Source: Flemingiibacterium sp045634005 (GTDB lineage: Bacteria > Bacillota > Clostridia > Oscillospirales > CAG-272). Taken from it: a stretch of 11,918 nt of DNA. The position numbers and the translations under genes are program-made. This document shows positions 1 through 7,432 of this stretch, piece by piece (positions within the stretch are counted from its first letter, which is position 1; each line of letters opens with the position of its first letter). Location of the stretch: positions 1 to 11,918 of the forward strand of contig JAZQZL010000072.1 of assembly GCA_045634005.1 (NCBI GenBank), written 5' to 3'. A model generated the notes under the pieces. That model worked only from the letters and a program-made list of their open reading frames with translations, had not been told where the DNA came from and searched no databases.

Positions 1-850
1 CAAGCGAAATAAATTCGCGCTTTAATGTGGGTATAGCCGCTTCGATAGCCGACGACATTTGATCTGCGAGCTCGTTTGCAAGCTCCGCATCGCCATCGGT
101 CACAACCATCACGCTCATACCCATTTCTTCAATATCCGCCGTGAAAAAGCCGTGTGCAAAGCGCACGCTTATAACGCCGTCGCGCGACTCAAGCTCTTTT
201 GCAAGCTTATAAAGCGGCGCAATTTCAGGGCGCTCCGTCGGAAAGAGCGGGAGCAGATACGGTATGCGTCGGTACGCCATTACAGGCTTTACCTCGCCGC
301 AAAGCGCTTTGTACATAAGCTCTGCCGCAAGTGCGCCCGTCTGGTATCTGTCTGTATGCGGATACATTTCGTACGGAATGAGCGCATCAGCGTTTTCCGC
401 CATTTTCAGAGTCACGTTCGCGTGAAGGTCGAGCGAGCATATGATCGGCACGTCCTTGCCAACCATACCGCACACGATCTCAAGTAAATCGCCCTCGCCG
501 TCCTCGTGCCCCTCGGCAACCATCGCGCCGTGAAGCTCAAAAAGCACACCGTCGATCGGCGCGTTTTCGGCGATAGCATCGCACACCGCGTCCTTTACGC
601 GGTCATATACCTCGCTTTTAACAAATCCGCAAGGATTTGCCGTTGCCGCTACGGTTGGGATAAGCTCTATGTCGTCACGTCCACCAAGCACGTTTACAAA
701 CGCCGCAAGCTCGGTGTCAGTGCCCTTTTGGCTCTCGAACGCCTCTATTCCGAAAGCATAACAAAGATTTTTGAATGTTCCTTCATCAGCGCGCTTTGAG
801 GAAAAGGTATTCGTTTCGTGTTGAAATTGGAGAGTTATGACTTTTTTCAT
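1..850 (-). CDS. M81 family (MlrC-like) metallopeptidase, C-terminus cut by window edge
   Basis: Reading the minus strand from ATG at 850 gives 283 complete codons with no stop before the edge. Family members are usually about 490 residues, so the catalytic N-terminal domain is largely present and the MlrC C-terminal domain is missing. Visible family motifs are HETNTF (11-16), LHGAM (106-110), DLHANV (141-146) and YPHTD (163-167). E12, H107, D141, H143 and H165 correspond to the metal-site and active-site residues described for MlrC, the enzyme that breaks down linearised microcystin. No signal peptide is seen, so it is likely cytoplasmic. A role in hydrolysing imported linear peptides is inferred from the family and from the upstream Opp transporter. 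The start lies 9 nt after the DUF3899 stop and lacks a clear Shine-Dalgarno sequence, so translational coupling is likely. Native substrate unknown. Confidence 0.9.
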   Translation of the reverse strand, partial: MKKVITLQFQHETNTFSSKRADEGTFKNLCYAFGIEAFESQKGTDTELAAFVNVLGGRDDIELIPTVAATANPCGFVKSEVYDRVKDAVCDAIAENAPIDGVLFELHGAMVAEGHEDGEGDLLEIVCGMVGKDVPIICSLDLHANVTLKMAENADALIPYEMYPHTDRYQTGALAAELMYKALCGEVKPVMAYRRIPYLLPLFPTERPEIAPLYKLAKELESRDGVISVRFAHGFFTADIEEMGMSVMVVTDGDAELANELADQMSSAIEAAIPTLKREFISL

Positions 851-859
851 CTTGTAAAC

Positions 860-1273
860 TTAAAGGCTCGTATAGTAAAGCACAATAAACACTACCGCTA
901 TAGCCGTAAACGCCGCGCCGACTATCGGAATAAATCCGTAGCCGCCGATGCGCTTGCCGCGCTTGCGCATAACGTAGTCGTAATAGCGCTCGTGCTTATA
1001 ATTCTTACTGTAAAACGGAATAAGCGATCCAAGTCGCTTTGCCGCATAGGTGAAGCCGTCGAACATACCGTCTGTGCTTACCCAGACAAGTGCTCCGATA
1101 CATAAAAGTATCACACCGGGAATAGTAAACGCATCGGCAAGCAGCTTATAGCGCGTGAGAGTATCCGCTGTTTCGAAAAGGCCGCCCGAATACATAATGA
1201 GCACCGCAACGCCTGCCGCAACAGCCGTTGTTATGCCGTATTTTAAAAGTTTTTTCTTCGTTTGATTTTCCAT
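860..1273 (-). CDS. DUF3899 family small membrane protein
   Basis: A 137-residue protein with three predicted membrane segments at about 12-30, 50-66 and 112-135, and a basic loop at about 85-110 rich in K, R and Y (YKHERYYDYVMRKRGKR). The segment around AFTIPGVILLCIGALVWVS (48-66) followed by GMFDGFTYAAKR resembles the conserved core of DUF3899, a Firmicute membrane family of unknown function. By the positive-inside rule the basic loop is cytoplasmic. The start is supported by GAGGGG 8 nt upstream. The gene sits between oppF and the M81 peptidase, 89 bases after oppF and 9 bases before the peptidase start, so it is probably transcribed with the peptidase and perhaps with the transporter. No function can be assigned. 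The family assignment is from recognition and is fairly, not fully, certain. Confidence 0.75.
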   Translation of the reverse strand: MENQTKKKLLKYGITTAVAAGVAVLIMYSGGLFETADTLTRYKLLADAFTIPGVILLCIGALVWVSTDGMFDGFTYAAKRLGSLIPFYSKNYKHERYYDYVMRKRGKRIGGYGFIPIVGAAFTAIAVVFIVLYYTSL

Positions 1274-1301
1274 ATGAATAACCCCTCGTAAATCTTAAAC
1301 G

Positions 1302-1336
1302 AAGTCCCGTGATGCTCGGCACCACGGGACTTTTTT
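1302..1336 (+). terminator. Hairpin with T-run, strongest in plus orientation
   Basis: A perfect 10-bp stem (AAGTCCCGTG at 1302-1311, CACGGGACTT at 1323-1332) encloses an 11-base loop. On the plus strand it runs into TTTTTT (1331-1336). On the minus strand, the direction of the genes, the stem is followed only by TTCGTTT, a poor U-tract. It lies 30 bases after the oppF stop. It could partly terminate oppF transcripts, act as a processing hairpin, or block antisense transcripts from entering the opp genes. Confidence 0.6.
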
Positions 1337-1362
1337 AATATTGTGCCGTTTATACAGCTTTC

Positions 1363-2445
1363 TTACTTTGCAAGCTCCTCGCGAATCTTCGCCTCCTCTG
1401 CATCGTTGCAGTAAACGAAGTGTCCGGGGCTTACCTCACGAAGCGACGGGAGATCAACGGAGTAGTCGTGCTCCTTTGCCGCGTTGTAAGTGATGCGCAC
1501 GCGCTTCTTTTCGGAATGCGGGTCGGGCTGCGGAATTGCAGACAAAAGCGACTTCGTATAAGGATGAAGCGGATGAGCAAACAGCTCGTCAGAATCAGCA
1601 AGCTCAACGAGCTTACCGAAGTGCATTACGCCGATTCTGTCGGAGAAATACTTAACGACAGAAAGGTCGTGTGCGATAAAAAGGATCGTAAGACCAAGCT
1701 GCTCACGAAGCTCGTTAAGAAGATTGATTACCTGCGCCTGAATGGATACGTCAAGTGCCGAAATAGGCTCGTCGGCGATAATCATATCGGGCTGCATAAT
1801 AACCGAGCGTGCGATACCGATACGCTGACGCTGACCGCCCGAGAACTCGTGCTGATAGCGTCCTGCATGCTCACGGACAAGTCCGACAAGCTCAAGCGTT
1901 TCGTAAACCTTCTGCTCGATGTATTCCTTATCCTTAACACCGTTTACAACAAGACCCTCGGAGATTATCTCCTTAACGGTCATACGGGGATTAAGCGATG
2001 CGGACGGATCCTGGAATATCATCTGTATCTTGGTGATGACCTTGCTCTTCTGCGCGATTTTGTTATCGCGGCGAGCTGCTGCGATCTCTGCCTTATTGTC
2101 GGCGATGATCTGTGCGAGCTCTGCACGGCGTGCAGCATCAGCACCCTTCATCTCCTTCTTTGCCGCCTTGATAGCGTCCTTGTAGGAGCGGATACCTGCC
2201 GAAACACGCTGACCCTTGAAGTATACGTTGCCCGAGGTAATATCGTATATCTTGATGATAGAGCGTCCGGTGGTGGTCTTACCGCAGCCCGACTCGCCAA
2301 CGAGGCCGAATACCTCGCCGCGCTTAATATCGAAGCTTACGTTGTCGACCGCCTTCAGCTCCTTCTTACCCATTTTGAAGTACTGACAGAGGTTTTCAAC
2401 CCGAAGCAGAACCTCACCGTTTTCAATATTCTTATTATCAGCCAT
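1363..2445 (-). CDS. oppF: Oligopeptide ABC transporter ATPase OppF, with extra helical segment
   Basis: One of the two cytoplasmic ATPases that power peptide import. The 360-residue product has Walker A GESGCGKT (50-57), Q-loop Q145 in QMIFQDPSASLNP, signature FSGGQRQR (201-208), Walker B MIIADEP (221-227) with catalytic E226, and H-loop H259. The oligopeptide-type C-terminus is present (HPLHPYTKSLLSAIP at 291-305; PGHFVYC near 340-346). Family members usually run about 310-330 residues. The excess lies between the strand after Walker A and the Q-loop: residues about 84-136 are a charged, Ala/Lys/Arg-rich, probably helical hairpin. The ORF overlaps the end of oppD by 8 nt. AGGAGG inside the oppD 3' end, 9 nt before the ATG, fixes the start. 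Both nucleotide sites look intact, so it should pair with OppD. Confidence 0.95.
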   Translation of the reverse strand: MADNKNIENGEVLLRVENLCQYFKMGKKELKAVDNVSFDIKRGEVFGLVGESGCGKTTTGRSIIKIYDITSGNVYFKGQRVSAGIRSYKDAIKAAKKEMKGADAARRAELAQIIADNKAEIAAARRDNKIAQKSKVITKIQMIFQDPSASLNPRMTVKEIISEGLVVNGVKDKEYIEQKVYETLELVGLVREHAGRYQHEFSGGQRQRIGIARSVIMQPDMIIADEPISALDVSIQAQVINLLNELREQLGLTILFIAHDLSVVKYFSDRIGVMHFGKLVELADSDELFAHPLHPYTKSLLSAIPQPDPHSEKKRVRITYNAAKEHDYSVDLPSLREVSPGHFVYCNDAEEAKIREELAK

Positions 2446-4600
2446 TGTCAGTGTCCTCCTTTGCCTTCATACGCGCAATTCTGTCAACTATGATGTGCGG
2501 AGGCTCGGCCTTCGGTGCATCGGGATGCAAAAGCCAGGTTGCCGCCCAGTGAGTGGGCGAAACCTCAAACTGCGGAGGCTGCATCTCAAAGTCGATCTTA
2601 AGCGCATACTTGTTTCTGTCTGCGAAAGCATCGCCGACAGGAGGATAGATCATATTCGGGGGAGTACCCGGAATAGCCTCAAGCTTTTCGTTCGTGTCGA
2701 GGTCGGGCATACTCGAAAGCAGTGCCCACGTATACGGGTGACGGGGATCATAGAAAACGTCGTCAGCAGTACCGTACTCGACTATCTTGCCGGCGTACAT
2801 AACGCCGATCTTGTCAGCGATGTTCGCAACGACACCAAGGTCGTGGGTGATGAAGATAACCGTGAGATTACGTTCACGCTTAAGGTTGTTGATAAGCTCG
2901 AGGATCTGCGCCTGAATGGTAACGTCAAGCGCGGTAGTGGGCTCGTCACAAATGAGTATATCAGGGTTAGCGGACAGCGCTATAGCGATAACTATACGCT
3001 GACGCATACCGCCCGAAAACTCGAACGGGTACTGATTGTATCTGATACGCGACTCGGGAATACCAACCTCGTCCATAAGCTTTATCGCCTTTTCCTTCGC
3101 CATACGCTTGGTAAGGCGGTAAACTACCTTGGATGCGGTTTCCTTGAGATAATCGATAAGAGCGAGCGCCTTGGCGTTCATATCTGCACTGCCAGCACTC
3201 TCGATATCACTCGCATATCTTGCAGCAAGATTATCGAGCATCTTTACAATGTTTGACTTAAGCTCGTCAAGATCGTATACGTTTTTCGGAACAACCTTCC
3301 ACTCAACGTTCTTACCGCGTGCGATAAGTCTTTCACGTCTTGCTGACTGACGCGCAAAGCGAGCCTCCTCCTTGGGATTGTTTACAGCGGCGGTAAAATA
3401 CTTGTTAATCGCCGTGTTAAAGGAGGATTTAAAGGTATACGTCGTAGAATCCTTGAGTATATCAAGTCTGTCGATGCAGGCAGCAACAAGCGCAGATATA
3501 CGCTTGGATACTTCTGCTGCGCCCTTTTTGTCGATCTCGCCTTCAAAATATGCACGGATCTCGGGGAGAGCTGCAAGCACTGCCTTTTTAGCCTCAACAG
3601 TCTTGTCCGCGGAATACTTAAGTGCCGCTGTTTCCATCTCGATAAATTCGAGCATAAAGTTTTCATCAAGGCACTTGAGCGCAACCTCGTTAAGCTCTGC
3701 TACGGGCATAGCCGTGAGATCAGCATCGGGATTCTTCAGACTATAAAAGCCGATACGGAAGAAGTCGGGACGCACATCTGCGGTAAGCGCCTCAAGGAAA
3801 GCCTTGAGATCGGAGATCGCGGTGATTATCTCGTCAACGTTCGCCTGTGTCTTATCGTTATAAGCCGTACGGAGTTCGGCAAGGTTTGCACACACATCTG
3901 AGATCTTATCATCCTTGCCTGCCGTAAGAAACAAATTCTTAACGTTCGGCAGACGCTTGATGATAGACGCCATAGCGTCCTTCACGTCGTACTTGCGGCG
4001 GCGCTCAAGATGGAACAGGAGATCCTCGACCTCACCGATAAGCTCCTCTGCGGTGGTATAGGAAACGTTATACGCTTCCTCAAGCTTGATGCCCTCGATG
4101 TTGAACTTGTCGAATGTCGAGATATACTCGTTAATCTTCGCCTCGTTTTCCTTACCGAGCACCAGAAGCATATTTTCCTTTAGAGTCGCGAGCAGAGTGT
4201 TGAACTCTTTTCTCGACATCTTACGGGTTGCCTTATTTTTAAGAAGCATAGCCTCGGTGATCTGCTTACCGATCTTTACGATAGGATTAAGCGAGGAGAG
4301 CGGATCCTGGAAGATCATCGCTATCTTGTCGCCACGGATCTTGTGCATATCTTCTTCGTCGATGCGAAGGAGGTCCTTACCGTCAAAGAGTATCTCACCG
4401 CCCTCGATTATCGAGTTGCCGGCGAGGATACCGAGGATAGCTTTGGAGGTTACGGACTTACCAGAGCCGGACTCACCAACAATAGCAAGTGTTTCGCCGC
4501 GCTCGAGGTCAAAAGAGATGTCGCGGACGGCTTTAACCGTACCACCCTGCGTGCGGAAGGATATTTTTAAATTTTTGACTTCAAGTATTTTTTCACTCAT
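2438..4600 (-). CDS. oppD: Oligopeptide ABC transporter ATPase OppD with a ~365-residue insertion
   Basis: Partner ATPase of OppF. The 720-residue product is about twice the normal 320-350. Motifs in order: Walker A GESGSGKS (42-49), Q-loop Q98 in MIFQDPLSSLNP, signature FSGGMRQR (528-535), Walker B DILICDEP (547-554) with E553, H-loop H586, and oligopeptide C-terminus HPYTWALLSSMP (621-632). The alignable sequence breaks at about residue 133 and resumes at about 498 (KRMAKEKAIKLMDEVGIPE). The inserted block is mostly charged and helical in appearance, inside the helical subdomain that faces the permeases. The reading frame is continuous and all catalytic motifs survive, so this is not a frameshift or fused neighbour. 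The four C-terminal cysteines that bind an Fe-S cluster in some DppD proteins are absent, as in AmiE-type proteins. The start follows the oppC stop by 3 nt, with GGAGG 8 nt upstream. Confidence 0.95.
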   Translation of the reverse strand: MSEKILEVKNLKISFRTQGGTVKAVRDISFDLERGETLAIVGESGSGKSVTSKAILGILAGNSIIEGGEILFDGKDLLRIDEEDMHKIRGDKIAMIFQDPLSSLNPIVKIGKQITEAMLLKNKATRKMSRKEFNTLLATLKENMLLVLGKENEAKINEYISTFDKFNIEGIKLEEAYNVSYTTAEELIGEVEDLLFHLERRRKYDVKDAMASIIKRLPNVKNLFLTAGKDDKISDVCANLAELRTAYNDKTQANVDEIITAISDLKAFLEALTADVRPDFFRIGFYSLKNPDADLTAMPVAELNEVALKCLDENFMLEFIEMETAALKYSADKTVEAKKAVLAALPEIRAYFEGEIDKKGAAEVSKRISALVAACIDRLDILKDSTTYTFKSSFNTAINKYFTAAVNNPKEEARFARQSARRERLIARGKNVEWKVVPKNVYDLDELKSNIVKMLDNLAARYASDIESAGSADMNAKALALIDYLKETASKVVYRLTKRMAKEKAIKLMDEVGIPESRIRYNQYPFEFSGGMRQRIVIAIALSANPDILICDEPTTALDVTIQAQILELINNLKRERNLTVIFITHDLGVVANIADKIGVMYAGKIVEYGTADDVFYDPRHPYTWALLSSMPDLDTNEKLEAIPGTPPNMIYPPVGDAFADRNKYALKIDFEMQPPQFEVSPTHWAATWLLHPDAPKAEPPHIIVDRIARMKAKEDTDNG

Positions 4601-4603
4601 GTC

Positions 4604-6157
4604 TTAGTCCTCCACACCGCGAAGTGACGGATTGAACGCGTCACGAAGTCCGTTGCCGAAAAGGTTAAAGCAAATCATAAGAAGCGAAATAATTATCGCC
4701 GGGAACAGCATAAGATGAGGATAGTTTACCCAAATCTTCGATGCGTCCGAAAGAAGTGTGCCGAGCGAAGTCATAGTTGAGCCGCCAAGGTTAACGATAC
4801 CGAGGAAGGAGAGCATAGACTCGCTGAATATTACTGACGGGATAACAAGCGCGGACGAGGTAATGATCGTACCGAGCGAGTTCGGGAAAATGTGCTTCCA
4901 GATGATACGCGAGTCGGACGCACCGAGAGTACGTGCCGCCATAACGTATTCCTGATTCTTAAAGCGGTAGAACTGCGTACGAACGCGCGCAGACGTACCA
5001 ACCCAACCGGTCATAACGTACGCAAACAGAAGCGACGGAATAGGACCAACCTTTTTCGCCAGATGTATCTGGAATAGCGTCGCCACGACGATAAACGGAA
5101 TACCCGAGAGTATATCCTTGATACGCTCCATTACGATATCGACGGTTGCACCGTAGTAGCCCTCAATGGCACCGTAGATAGCGCCGAGGATAAAGTTGAT
5201 TACGGATACCGCGATTGCAACGAGAAGCGAAAGTCTTATACCGATAGCCATACGGAGTGCAAGGTCATAGCCCTGGCTGTCCGTACCGAAAATATACTCA
5301 GGCTCGAAGCCGTTCTTATAAAGGTAGTAGTTGTAGTAAAGCACGCGAACCTTGTACTGCGCGGTTTCCTTCGTGCCGCCGCCTGTATACTGATAGTACA
5401 CAAGGTCGCCGTTTTCGTCGCGCATATAGTTGTCAACGAACTGTACGTTTTCCGAGTAGCCGATCTTGTCGCCGTTTTCGTCAAGCGGATTTAACTTTGC
5501 ATCCGCCTTATACCAATAGTTGGCGTTGGTGATATCGGGGCAATATTCGTTGTTTGCAATGAGCGGATAGAGAACGTGAATACCCGTTTCTTCCTCCCAC
5601 GCACGAATTTCTGTAAGCTCAGACTGCTCGATCGGTCTGTAGAGGAAGCCCACCTCAAGGTAGGTTTCAATGTCAGCGTTAATGGTCATCTTCTTGGTAA
5701 CGCTGTTGTTCTTCACGTCGTGAACCTTGAGAATAGGGTTGTACTTCTCTGTCATCTCGGCACTCGGCACGGTTTCACCGTCGTAACCGTCGGCACCGAC
5801 ACCGATTGCAAGAGCCGCGAGATAGCCGCGCTCATTAAATGCACGGTTTACACCGCCGTCTGCAATACCGAACTCTGCAAGGAAGTTGTTGCGAGGACCC
5901 TTCTTTGCATAATAAGGATCGAGGAAGGTGGTGGGGTACTGCGTGAATAAAGGCATAAGCAGAGCGTAGAGAACTATCAATATAATTATAATAGCCGCGC
6001 CGATGGAAGCCTTGTTCTTTCTAAAACGAAGCCAAGCGTCCTTGAAATAGCCGATAGGCTTATCATCGAACTTCTTATCCGTGATACGTTCGCCATGTCC
6101 GGCGAACTCAAGCTTTTCCTTCGGAATAGCGGAAATATTCATATTATTATTTGTCAT
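4604..6157 (-). CDS. oppC: Oligopeptide ABC transporter permease OppC with large extracytoplasmic loop
   Basis: Second channel subunit. It has 517 residues from the preferred ATG at 6157, against a usual length of about 300. An upstream in-frame ATG at 6199 would overlap oppB by 41 nt. The 6157 start lies 1 nt after the oppB stop with GGGGGA 8 nt upstream, so it is chosen. TM1 is about residues 52-71. A hydrophilic block of roughly 200 residues (about 80-287), rich in Tyr, Asp and Asn, precedes the family motif FGTDSQG (290-296), and the remaining TM helices follow. The EAA-type coupling loop is at about 404-436 (AARTLGASDSRIIWKHIFPN). By topology the insert lies on the extracytoplasmic side, where the binding protein docks. 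The cytoplasmic N-terminus (…PIGYFKDAWLRFRKNK…) is typical of Firmicute OppC. oppD starts 3 nt downstream. Confidence 0.94.
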   Translation of the reverse strand: MTNNNMNISAIPKEKLEFAGHGERITDKKFDDKPIGYFKDAWLRFRKNKASIGAAIIIILIVLYALLMPLFTQYPTTFLDPYYAKKGPRNNFLAEFGIADGGVNRAFNERGYLAALAIGVGADGYDGETVPSAEMTEKYNPILKVHDVKNNSVTKKMTINADIETYLEVGFLYRPIEQSELTEIRAWEEETGIHVLYPLIANNEYCPDITNANYWYKADAKLNPLDENGDKIGYSENVQFVDNYMRDENGDLVYYQYTGGGTKETAQYKVRVLYYNYYLYKNGFEPEYIFGTDSQGYDLALRMAIGIRLSLLVAIAVSVINFILGAIYGAIEGYYGATVDIVMERIKDILSGIPFIVVATLFQIHLAKKVGPIPSLLFAYVMTGWVGTSARVRTQFYRFKNQEYVMAARTLGASDSRIIWKHIFPNSLGTIITSSALVIPSVIFSESMLSFLGIVNLGGSTMTSLGTLLSDASKIWVNYPHLMLFPAIIISLLMICFNLFGNGLRDAFNPSLRGVED

Positions 6158-6158
6158 A

Positions 6159-7124
6159 TTACTTTTCCCCCATTCTGATACGAGGATCGATGAAGCCATA
6201 GCTTATATCGACAACGATGCCTGCAAGAAGTCCGATAAAGGTATAGAATATGGAGTCAACCATAAATACGTCGTAGTCAAGGAGCTGAACCGCCTTGATA
6301 TAAAGCTGTCCGACACCGGGAATCGAGAATATCTGCTCGATTATCATAGAACCGCCGAGAATACCGATAAAGCTGGAAATTATCATCGGAAGTATCGGAA
6401 CCATTGCGTTCTTGAGCGCGTGACGGGTAGTAGCCTGTGCGCGAGTAAGTCCCTTGGTACGCGCAAGGAGCATATAGTCAGATGTCAGAGTTTCGGTAAG
6501 CTCCGCACGGGTGAATCTGCAAAGACCCGCGATCTCACCAAATGAAAGCGCGAGTATGGGAAGAACCATACTGTAGAACATCTTTCCGGTGAAATACGAG
6601 CCACCTGCATCGGCAAGCGAGTAAAGCACCTGCGGGAACCAGCCAAGCTTAAAGTAGAAAATATACTGAACGAGGAACGCATAAACGTAGCTCGGAATAG
6701 ATACGAAAAGCATAACGCCCGTGCTTATAACGTGGTCAGGCCACTTATTCTTCTTTATAGCCGCAAGTACGCCGAACGCGATACCTATCGGAATTGAGAA
6801 AAGCAGCGAATAGAGATTGACAAGTACGGTAGGAAGAAGTCTGCCAAGAAGCGTGCCGAGAGCAGGCTTGTTATAGGCAATATACCACGACGTACCGAAA
6901 TCAAGCTCGGTAAATATGTTCTTTAAATAAATGCCGAACTGAACAAGAAGCGGCTTGTCGTATCCAAGCGCGGTACGTCTTGCCTTGATAACGTCCGCGA
7001 GGTTTTTGTCCTGCGGAAGCTCGAACGGCAGCGCCCTGATGAGCATAAAGCATATCGTTGTGATGACGAACAGCGTAAAGAACATCAGGAGAAGTCTTTT
7101 TACAATGTATTTGAATTGACTCAT
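6159..7124 (-). CDS. oppB: Oligopeptide ABC transporter permease OppB
   Basis: First channel subunit of the peptide importer. Its 321 residues are close to the usual length, unlike the other subunits. TM1 is at about 8-30, and further hydrophobic segments lie at about 95-122, 134-158, 185-202, 243-262 and 288-312, giving the six-helix pattern. The family landmark LDFGTSW is at 74-80. The EAA loop that contacts the ATPases is at about 217-246 (DYMLLARTKGLTRAQATTRH…). The C-terminus FIDPRIRMGEK is typical. AAGGGGA upstream supports the ATG at 7124. It is the first gene after the 345-base hairpin-rich spacer and heads a tightly packed set: oppC follows after 1 nt, oppD after 3 nt, and oppF overlaps. 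Confidence 0.96.
   Translation of the reverse strand: MSQFKYIVKRLLLMFFTLFVITTICFMLIRALPFELPQDKNLADVIKARRTALGYDKPLLVQFGIYLKNIFTELDFGTSWYIAYNKPALGTLLGRLLPTVLVNLYSLLFSIPIGIAFGVLAAIKKNKWPDHVISTGVMLFVSIPSYVYAFLVQYIFYFKLGWFPQVLYSLADAGGSYFTGKMFYSMVLPILALSFGEIAGLCRFTRAELTETLTSDYMLLARTKGLTRAQATTRHALKNAMVPILPMIISSFIGILGGSMIIEQIFSIPGVGQLYIKAVQLLDYDVFMVDSIFYTFIGLLAGIVVDISYGFIDPRIRMGEK
6166..6171 (-). promoter_or_regulatory. Ribosome-binding site that sets the oppC start
   Basis: GGGGGA on the minus strand lies 8 nt before ATG 6157 and inside the last codons of oppB. It favours this start over the in-frame ATG at 6199, which lies within oppB. Confidence 0.65.
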
Positions 7125-7173
7125 AATTCATTTCCCCTTTTCGGTCAAATAGTCTGCTTTGATAAGTTCGCGC

Positions 7174-7194
7174 CGACAGCCTCTGAAGCTGCCG
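7174..7194 (-). other. Stem-loop upstream of oppB
   Basis: CGACAGC (7174-7180) and GCTGCCG (7188-7194) pair over 7 bp, with one G-U in the minus-strand RNA, around a 7-base loop. It would lie about 50 bases before the oppB start codon in the transcript leader. No T-run follows, so it is not a terminator. Confidence 0.45.
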
Positions 7195-7200
7195 TAATAT

Positions 7201-7297
7201 AGAGTTATACATAGGGTCGACCCCATGTGGTCGGTCACATCAACATTAGCGGTTATGTGAACGACCACGCGGAGTCGGTCCTTGCGACCAAAACTCT
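7201..7297 (-). other. Possible multi-branched structured RNA or hairpin element
   Basis: An outer 6-bp helix (AGAGTT 7201-7206 with AACTCT 7292-7297) encloses three stems. One is CATAGGG/CCCCATG (7210-7216 with 7221-7227; TCGA loop; G-U in minus-strand RNA). The second is GTGGTCG/CGACCAC (7227-7233 with 7262-7268), continued by CACAT/ATGTG (7236-7240 with 7255-7259) and AAC/GTT. The third is GGTC/GACC (7277-7280 with 7286-7289). The core GGGTCGACCC (7214-7223) is a perfect palindrome and could instead be a protein-binding operator. No known riboswitch or tRNA signature was recognised. Pairings were found by eye. Confidence 0.4.
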
Positions 7298-7343
7298 TAC
7301 CTTGTATGCAAAATAGTATTTCCAAAACTCTGCATACAATGTA
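7298..7343. repeat. 9-bp inverted repeat with 20-base loop
   Basis: TTGTATGCA (7302-7310) and TGCATACAA (7331-7339) are perfect complements. TAC (7298-7300) and GTA (7341-7343) extend the stem past one mismatch. The loop contains a copy of the direct repeat CCAAAACTCT (7322-7331), whose other copy (7288-7297) lies just outside. It adjoins the multi-branched block. Confidence 0.5.
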
Positions 7344-7384
7344 TTTTTAACTTGGTATCGGATTAAAGCGTCAAGGAAATATAT

Positions 7385-7418
7385 TAAGACAATGGGAGAA
7401 AAATCTCCCATTGTCTTA
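7385..7418. terminator. 15-bp perfect hairpin, likely attenuator after oppA
   Basis: AAGACAATGGGAGA (7386-7399) and TCTCCCATTGTCTT (7404-7417) pair perfectly, with one more T-A pair outside, around a four-base loop. On the minus strand the stem is followed by AATATATTT, an imperfect U-rich tail. This would give partial termination or a block to 3' exonucleases, leaving a stable oppA message. Confidence 0.65.
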
Positions 7419-7432
7419 TTGAATAACCTTCA

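Noticed and set aside
59..799. Two plus-strand open frames near the left edge
   Set aside because: Both are opposite the M81 peptidase, whose motifs and frame are clear on the minus strand.
1420..2493. A 357-codon open frame on the plus strand opposite oppF
   Set aside because: Antisense to an unmistakable ABC ATPase. The product is Leu/Cys/Arg-rich without any domain.
2438..4600. Long OppD explained as a frameshift or fusion of two genes
   Set aside because: The frame is continuous, and one single set of Walker A, Q-loop, signature, Walker B and H-loop motifs appears in normal order around the insert.
7204..7233. Promoter for oppB with TATAAC at 7204-7209 on the minus strand
   Set aside because: The hexamer 17 bases upstream (GACCAC) does not resemble a -35 box and there is no extended -10. 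Kept only as a weak possibility.
7201..7297. tRNA or T-box interpretation of the cloverleaf-like spacer structure
   Set aside because: No T-loop, anticodon-loop or CCA end pattern, and no T-box sequence, is seen on either strand.
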